In this document: positions 7,130 through 11,404 of the stretch, in pieces | How positions within the stretch are numbered: position 1 is the stretch's first letter | Layout of the letters: each line of letters begins with the position of its first letter | From: JAUIAI01 sp963976885 | GTDB taxonomy: Bacteria > Pseudomonadota > Gammaproteobacteria > Burkholderiales > Burkholderiaceae_E | Direction: 5' to 3' | Assembly: GCA_963976885.1 (NCBI GenBank) | Contig: CAXBNM010000139.1 | Location: forward strand, 1 to 11,404 | Length of the DNA: 11,404 nucleotides | Program-made: the position numbers and the translations under genes | The notes under the pieces: generated by a model | Seen by the model: the letters and a program-made list of their open reading frames with translations, nothing else | The model's database searches: none | What the model was told of the DNA's origin: nothing

Positions 7130-7604
7130 TGCTGGCACCTGGTTGCCGCCCGACACTGCGCACCGTTTGCACAATTCGCTCAGCCGGCACCGCGAACTGC
7201 ACCATCAGATAACGCACGAACGCGGGTTCATAGGGTTGTTCATCGAGGGCGGCCTGCATGCAGTCGAGCCAGGCACGCGCGTCATCGGCATCAATGGGCA
7301 GATGCATATGCGCCATCGGCAGGCGGATCTGCCCGTACTTTTCGTTGTAGCGGCGTGGCCCACCCAGCCAGCCACACAGGAAACGGGCCAGCTTGTCGAT
7401 GGAGACCGTCAGATCAGGGGCGTGCATGGCCAGCACGCGACTGGCCTGCGGGCGCTGCTGCATGTGGCGATAAAAGCTTTCTACCAGACGACGCAAACCG
7501 GCTTCACCGCCGGCGGCCTGAAACGATGTATCACCCTGACCATAAACAGGCAGGTCGCCGCCCGCTACCGATTCAGGTGATGCGGAAGAAGGAGCCGCAC
7601 TCAT
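7122..7604 (-). CDS. Group II truncated haemoglobin (GlbO/YjbI type)
   Basis: A 160-residue truncated haemoglobin that would bind haem and ligands such as O2 or NO in the cytoplasm, often linked with oxidative or nitrosative stress. The globin starts near residue 30: G-G-E-A-G-L-R-R-L-V-E-S-F-Y-R-H-M, where Tyr45 fits the B10 distal position. W-L-G-G-P-R-R-Y at 79-86 is typical of group II. The proximal haem ligand is probably His99 (M-A-H-M-H-L-P-I) and Trp112 fits G8. The first 25 residues or so are a Ser/Ala-rich extension, so the real start could be further in; no strong Shine-Dalgarno is seen at 7604. It overlaps the phosphodiesterase start by 8 bp, and the two form a probable operon. 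The promoter should lie in the inverted-repeat-rich region upstream. Confidence 0.9.
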   Translation of the reverse strand: MSAAPSSASPESVAGGDLPVYGQGDTSFQAAGGEAGLRRLVESFYRHMQQRPQASRVLAMHAPDLTVSIDKLARFLCGWLGGPRRYNEKYGQIRLPMAHMHLPIDADDARAWLDCMQAALDEQPYEPAFVRYLMVQFAVPAERIVQTVRSVGRQPGASNE

Positions 7605-7668
7605 CGGCGCGCTCGTGGTGGCAATGTCGACAAAAATTCAGCTCCCATTGATTCGCTCGATCAGATAA

Positions 7669-7697
7669 ATCTGTCTGCCTGTCTCACTCAGACAGAT
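7669..7697. repeat. Perfect 9-bp inverted repeat, possible operator
   Basis: ATCTGTCTG (7669-7677) pairs perfectly with CAGACAGAT (7689-7697) across 11 bp. A nested alternative, CTGTCT-CACTC-AGACAG (7679-7695), shares the right arm. It lies 65 bp upstream of the globin start, a fitting place for an operator or a leader hairpin. The binding factor is unknown. Confidence 0.5.
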
Positions 7698-7782
7698 CAC
7701 TCGGTCAGTTTAACGCGAGCGCTCATCGTTTGCCCACCGATGATGCTTGCATACGCCCCTGTCCGAACCACTCGCAGCATCA

Positions 7783-7807
7783 GCGATTGCCGTAGTCAGG
7801 CAATCGC
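7783..7807. repeat. Perfect 9-bp inverted repeat with 7-nt loop
   Basis: GCGATTGCC (7783-7791) and GGCAATCGC (7799-7807) are perfect complements. GGCAATC recurs at 7844-7850, so part of the arm is present a third time. No T-run follows on the plus strand. Confidence 0.55.
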
Positions 7808-7811
7808 GGAA

Positions 7812-7838
7812 CAAAAAGCGGCAAGGCTTCGGCCTTGC
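7812..7838 (-). terminator. Candidate intrinsic terminator or attenuator on the minus strand
   Basis: GCAAGGC-TTCG-GCCTTGC (7821-7838) is a perfect 7-bp stem with a 4-nt loop. Read on the minus strand the loop is CGAA and the stem is followed, after CGC, by TTTTTG, an intrinsic terminator layout. On the plus strand there is no T-run, but the loop becomes the very stable UUCG tetraloop closed by C-G. It would stop leftward transcripts coming from the adhesin side, or act as a leader element for the globin gene. Confidence 0.5.
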
Positions 7839-7884
7839 GCAGAGGCAATCACCAAGGTTCACGTTCACTGCCCTCATGACGGTC

Positions 7885-7890
7885 TATTAT
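7885..7890 (+). promoter_or_regulatory. Possible -10 element of the adhesin promoter
   Basis: TATTAT with GTTCAC at 7863-7868 (16-bp spacer). The -35 match is poor, so this is a weak call. Confidence 0.25.
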
Positions 7891-7998
7891 CCGACCATAA
7901 CGAACAGACAAGGGAACCTGCCCGCCGTCATACCCGAGCGGCAGGTACCCACAAGCCGCCGACCGGCAAGCTGCCTGGTCAGGCTTTGAACGACAGCA

Positions 7999-8004
7999 AG
8001 AGGA
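7999..8004 (+). promoter_or_regulatory. Ribosome binding site of the adhesin gene
   Basis: AGAGGA with 6 nt to the ATG at 8011. It is one of the few clear Shine-Dalgarno sites in the window and fixes the adhesin start. Confidence 0.75.
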
Positions 8005-8010
8005 AAAACG

Positions 8011-11000
8011 ATGGCCTTGTTCATTGAAATGACGGCACCGGACGGCAACGTGTCTCGTATCCCGGCGAACGGGCCGAGCACGGTGTTGGAGGCACAACCC
8101 GGTTATCAGTACCGGTTGATCAGCGACGGGGCGGCCGGCCCGATCCCCGTCGGCCAGGTACGCCGCGTCGGACAGAACCTGAGCATCGAACTGGAAGACG
8201 CCACCGATTCGATTGAACTGAGCGATTTCTTTGCGGCCCAGAACGCCGGCTGCTCGTTCAGCGTGGTGGAACTGGGCGGCACTGACAACGAAACAATCAC
8301 CGCGCAATCGGAGCCGATTGCGGCACTCACCAGCGGCGGCTTTTTGTTGTGGGCTGCCCCGGACACCGGCACGCTGGCCCCTGTCGACCCGGGCAGCGAA
8401 ATGAACTGGCGCCCAGTTGCCGCCCTCGGTGGCGGCCTGGCTCTGGCGGCGGGGGCAGCCGCAGGCGGCGGTGGCGATGCCGTCGCATCCGACCGCACCC
8501 CGCCGAGTGCGCCCACCGTCAATACCGACCTGAATTCCAATTCAACGCGGCCCGTCATTGAAGGCACGGCCGAAGCCAACAGCAAAATCACCATCACGAT
8601 AGATATTGGCGATTCCGGCCAACGGGTCAGCTACAACACGGTTGCCGACAACAACGGCAACTGGTCGGTAGACCTTGATCGAGACACGCCGTTTGCCGGT
8701 GCACTGCCGCCCGAAGGCCTGCCCACCGATACCGCCTCGACCGCCCGAGTCATTGCCACCGACCCAGCCGGCAACGCCGGCCCGGTCGCGGTAGCCAGCA
8801 TCACGATTGACATTACGCCGCCCACGCAAACCGCGCGCATCGATTCGATCACCAGCGACGCGCCCGCGCCGGTGGACGAACATGACGAACCGACCACGGC
8901 CGATGGAGTCGAGATCGCGCCGGGACGTCTGGCCGATGGCGACCAGACCAACGACGGCACGCCAACCCTGGCCGGCACGCTGAGCGGCCCGCTTGAGGAC
9001 GGCGAACGAGTGGTTATCTGGCGCGGTGACCAGGCCGCCGGCGAAGCGACGATTGTCGGCTTGACCTGGACCTTTACCGATCAGAATTTCCCGTCCGGCA
9101 CCTACACCTACACGGCCCGCGTTACCGACCGGGCTGGCAACGCCACCGCCAGCGACAACAGCATTACGATCGAAGTCGACGCCATTGCCCCGCCCGCGCC
9201 GCTGATCGATATCGTCAGTGCCGACGACATCATCAACTTCAACGATGCCCAGCAACCGATCATCATCAGTGGCACGGCCGAAGCCAACAGCCGGGTCTTT
9301 GTGCAGTTTGGCGCCGTCACCCAACAGACGACGGCCGGCATCGATGGCAGCTGGCAGTTGAGCTTCAACGATACCCAGTTGCCCGGCAATGGCAGCCATG
9401 ATCTGGTGGTCACCGCGCGCGACGCTTTCGGCAATACCAGCGAGGCGGCCACGCGGCCCATCATCGTTGTTACCGGCTTGCCGACCGCGCCGGGGTTTTA
9501 CACCTCGGCGCAAAGCATTCTGGGCGGCCCGGTCGCGGCGATCAACGCCGCCGAAGCCGGCGATCTGATTGTGCTGAACGGCACCGCCGATCCGGGCAAC
9601 ACGGTGCAAGTGACGTTAACACCTACTGGCGGTGGGCAACCGGTTACAACGACACAACAAGTTGGCGCCAACGGCGTGTTCAGCGCCACCTTTGCGCCTG
9701 CACTCTTACCCGACGGCAATTACACCGCGCAAGCTGTGGCCACCGACGGCGTCGGTAATGTCATCAACGGCCCGGCGCTGCCGATTCTGATTGACACCGC
9801 CGCCCCCACCGGCACCGCACGCATCAACACCATTGTCGATGACGAAGGCAGCCTGGTTGAAGTGGGCAACAACGGGCTCATCAACGACAACTCGCCGACC
9901 TTGCGCGGCGATGCAAGCGGTCTGGCCGACGGCGATCTGGTGCGCATCTTTCGCAACGGCGAAGCCATCGGCCGTGCTCAGGTCAGTGGCGGCGCGTGGT
10001 CTTACACCGATAACGCGCTGGCCGACGGCACCTACAGTTACAGCGTCATTGTCAGCGATGTCGCCGGCAACAACGGCCCGGCAAGCACCGCGACCTTCAA
10101 CGTCGCAATCGATACCAATCCGCCGCCTGCGCCTACGGTGTTCCAGGTAGCGGGCGACAATCTGATTACCGGCGCCGAAGCCGCCGGCGGCATTGTCATC
10201 AGCGGTACCGCTGAAGCCAACAGTCAGGTACGGGTCGACTGGGCCGGATTGATTCGCACCACAACCAGCGATGGCAACGGCGCCTGGTCGGTCGGCTACG
10301 GCGACCTGCCAGCCGATGGCCTGACCCAGGTGACCGCTACCGTGGTCGACGCCGCCGGCAATGAAGCCTCGGCATTTCAGACCGTACGCATCGACACCCA
10401 GCCGCCTGCCGCCCCCTCCATAGACAACGTCACCGACAACAATCAGATCAACGCCGCAGAAGCGGCCGGTGGGATTCAGATCAGCGGCCGCAGTGAAGCC
10501 AACGCCGTCATCAATCTGCTCTGGGACGGCGTAGCAGCTCGCACCACGGCCAATGGCTCGGGCTTCTGGTCGGTCAACTACGGCGCGCCACCGGCGCAAG
10601 GCGACACCACCCTGACCGTCAGCGCGACGGATGCCGGCGGCAACACCGGCCCGACGGCAACGCGCCAGATAAACGTCGATACGCTGGCACCGGCCGCACC
10701 GGGCATTGACAGCGTCACCGGCGACGATCTCATCACCTTGCCCGACATTGAAGGCGGCGTGACGATAACCGGATCGGCGGAAGCCGGCTCATCGGTCGCC
10801 ATCACCTGGGGTTCGGTCACCCAGACGGCTCAGGCCAACGGCGGCCAGTGGAGCACCACCTTCAACACCTTGCCCGGCGGCAACACCGGCGCCATCAGCG
10901 CTGTGGCCACCGATGCTGCCGGCAATGCCAGCACCGCCGGCAGCCGTAACGTCACCGTCGACAACACGCCACCACCGCCGCCACCTCCGGATACCCCATC

Positions 11001-11404
11001 AATCAATGATGTTGCCAGCGATAACGTCGTCAACGCCAACGAGGCGAACAGCGGTGTGGTGATCAGTGGCAGTACGGCAGCCAATGCAACCGTCGCGGTC
11101 ACCTGGGGCGGCACCACGCTCACGGAGACGGCCAACGCCAGTGGCGCCTATTCGGTGACATTTGCACCGGCTCAGGTGCCCAACGCCGATGCCACCGTGT
11201 CGGTCACTGCCAGCAACGCCGGTGGCAGCTCCGCCGCGGCGACCCTCAATGTTGTCGTTGACCGCGCACCGCCCGGCGCGCCCGCCATTGACGATGTCAC
11301 CGGCGACAATGTCATCACTCTGCCCGAAATTGAAAACGGCGTGACGGTCACCGGATCGGCGGAAGCCGGCTCATCGGTCGCCATCACCTGGGGTTCGGTC
11401 ACCC
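8011..11404 (+). CDS. Giant BapA/LapF-type biofilm adhesin with Ig-like repeats, 3' end missing
   Basis: A very large surface adhesin; 1131 codons are open and run off the right edge. Residues 1-125 or so resemble the prefix region of BapA/Bap/LapF-type proteins: P-G-Y-Q-Y-R-L, V-G-Q-V-R-R-V-G-Q-N-L-S-I-E-L, then I-E-L-S-D-F-F and a Cys at 81. A Gly/Ala-rich hydrophobic stretch (about 134-155) follows, with no ordinary signal peptide, which suggests type I secretion using a C-terminal signal beyond the window. From residue 163 come nine complete Ig-like domains of 94-124 residues and part of a tenth. Most begin with P-P-x-A-P, carry S-G-T-A-E-A-N-S and end in T-D-x-A-G-N, the Big_6/Bap-like pattern. 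Such proteins act in biofilm formation and attachment. Expected beyond the edge: more repeats, possibly calcium-binding motifs, a type I signal and nearby exporter genes. Confidence 0.88.
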   Translation, partial: MALFIEMTAPDGNVSRIPANGPSTVLEAQPGYQYRLISDGAAGPIPVGQVRRVGQNLSIELEDATDSIELSDFFAAQNAGCSFSVVELGGTDNETITAQSEPIAALTSGGFLLWAAPDTGTLAPVDPGSEMNWRPVAALGGGLALAAGAAAGGGGDAVASDRTPPSAPTVNTDLNSNSTRPVIEGTAEANSKITITIDIGDSGQRVSYNTVADNNGNWSVDLDRDTPFAGALPPEGLPTDTASTARVIATDPAGNAGPVAVASITIDITPPTQTARIDSITSDAPAPVDEHDEPTTADGVEIAPGRLADGDQTNDGTPTLAGTLSGPLEDGERVVIWRGDQAAGEATIVGLTWTFTDQNFPSGTYTYTARVTDRAGNATASDNSITIEVDAIAPPAPLIDIVSADDIINFNDAQQPIIISGTAEANSRVFVQFGAVTQQTTAGIDGSWQLSFNDTQLPGNGSHDLVVTARDAFGNTSEAATRPIIVVTGLPTAPGFYTSAQSILGGPVAAINAAEAGDLIVLNGTADPGNTVQVTLTPTGGGQPVTTTQQVGANGVFSATFAPALLPDGNYTAQAVATDGVGNVINGPALPILIDTAAPTGTARINTIVDDEGSLVEVGNNGLINDNSPTLRGDASGLADGDLVRIFRNGEAIGRAQVSGGAWSYTDNALADGTYSYSVIVSDVAGNNGPASTATFNVAIDTNPPPAPTVFQVAGDNLITGAEAAGGIVISGTAEANSQVRVDWAGLIRTTTSDGNGAWSVGYGDLPADGLTQVTATVVDAAGNEASAFQTVRIDTQPPAAPSIDNVTDNNQINAAEAAGGIQISGRSEANAVINLLWDGVAARTTANGSGFWSVNYGAPPAQGDTTLTVSATDAGGNTGPTATRQINVDTLAPAAPGIDSVTGDDLITLPDIEGGVTITGSAEAGSSVAITWGSVTQTAQANGGQWSTTFNTLPGGNTGAISAVATDAAGNASTAGSRNVTVDNTPPPPPPPDTPSINDVASDNVVNANEANSGVVISGSTAANATVAVTWGGTTLTETANASGAYSVTFAPAQVPNADATVSVTASNAGGSSAAATLNVVVDRAPPGAPAIDDVTGDNVITLPEIENGVTVTGSAEAGSSVAITWGSVT
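8497..11404 (+). repeat. Tandem Ig-like repeat array in the adhesin (nine full, one partial)
   Basis: Approximate repeat starts are 8497, 8815, 9187, 9478, 9799, 10117, 10399, 10684, 10966 and 11266. Repeats 2 and 5 belong to a longer, distinct subclass (T-A-R-I-x-x-I, then a D-G or N-D-N spacer, T-L-x-G, L-x-D-G, Y-T/S-Y motifs). The rest are the shorter S-G-T-A-E-A-N-S class. Repeat 9 opens with seven prolines (10969-10989). Boundaries are set by eye from the P-P-x-A-P motif and may be off by a few residues. Confidence 0.85.
10684..11404 (+). repeat. 582-bp two-domain duplication with 55-bp identical core
   Basis: Repeat 8 and the start of repeat 10 are near copies at the DNA level. Bases 10768-10822 and 11350-11404 are identical over 55 bp and the match is cut only by the window end; the bases before them differ at scattered sites. 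The offset is 582 bp (194 codons), exactly two domains. Confidence 0.85.

Larger units (their letters stand above)
7605..8010. other. Divergent intergenic region rich in inverted repeats
   Basis: A 406-bp region between the globin gene (leftward) and the adhesin gene (rightward). It holds three perfect inverted repeats within 170 bp (listed separately) and a weaker one (TCATCG...CGATGA near 7724-7744). A sigma-70-like -10, TATTAT, at 7885-7890 with GTTCAC 16 bp upstream could start the adhesin transcript about 115 nt before the ATG. Short open frames here do not look coding. Confidence 0.5.

Noticed and set aside
7679..7695. Second LexA-like box upstream of the globin gene
   Set aside because: CTGT and ACAG are 9 bp apart instead of 8, and the spacer is not A/T-rich.
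7740..8027. Short plus-strand frame of 95 codons ahead of the adhesin
   Set aside because: It spans the hairpins, overlaps the adhesin start in another frame, lacks a ribosome binding site and resembles no family I know.
8542..10599. Long minus-strand open frames (355 and 297 codons) over the adhesin
   Set aside because: Low-complexity Gly/Ala/Val/Arg translations that mirror the Ig repeats; the plus-strand frame is continuous and clearly coding.
8497..11404. CRISPR-like or satellite repeat array
   Set aside because: The periodicity is about 280-370 bp, in frame and protein-coding, with diverged copies; it encodes Ig-like domains.

Overview
The window reads as GC-rich chromosomal DNA from a proteobacterium, most likely a betaproteobacterium. 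The best clue is LexA: its N-terminal DNA-binding domain and its SOS operator follow the proteobacterial pattern, and a lexA-imuA-imuB order is common in beta- and gammaproteobacteria. No genus can be named from sequence alone. I found no tRNA, rRNA, CRISPR array, insertion sequence or phage gene.

Left part (1-2892, all minus strand): a PhoX/DUF839-type phosphatase with a Tat signal that looks like a lipoprotein signal (it runs off the left edge); a dehydrogenase of the 3-hydroxyisobutyrate family; and a small single-RRM RNA-binding protein. After a 334-bp divergent control region, the plus strand carries an SOS mutagenesis operon, lexA-imuA-imuB (3227-6386), behind one perfect CTGT-N8-ACAG LexA box at 3186-3201. 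LexA represses the operon and should self-cleave when RecA is activated by DNA damage. ImuA (RecA/SulA-like) and ImuB (a Y-family relative that appears to lack polymerase active-site acids) normally work with the error-prone polymerase ImuC/DnaE2. That gene is absent here: the next gene is convergent and overlaps the imuB stop codon.

Middle right (6383-7604, minus strand): a glycerophosphodiester phosphodiesterase (UgpQ-like) overlapped by an upstream group II truncated haemoglobin gene. A 406-bp divergent intergenic region (7605-8010) follows, unusually rich in perfect inverted repeats.

Right part (8011 to the edge, plus strand): the first 1131 codons of a very large surface adhesin. It has a BapA/LapF-type prefix region, a Gly/Ala-rich hydrophobic stretch and then at least nine complete Ig-like repeats plus a tenth that is cut by the edge. 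A two-repeat unit (582 bp) is duplicated with a 55-bp identical core, which suggests recent repeat expansion. No wholly new system is evident. The items most worth a second look are the imuC-less SOS cassette, the hairpin-rich region ahead of the adhesin, and the adhesin itself.
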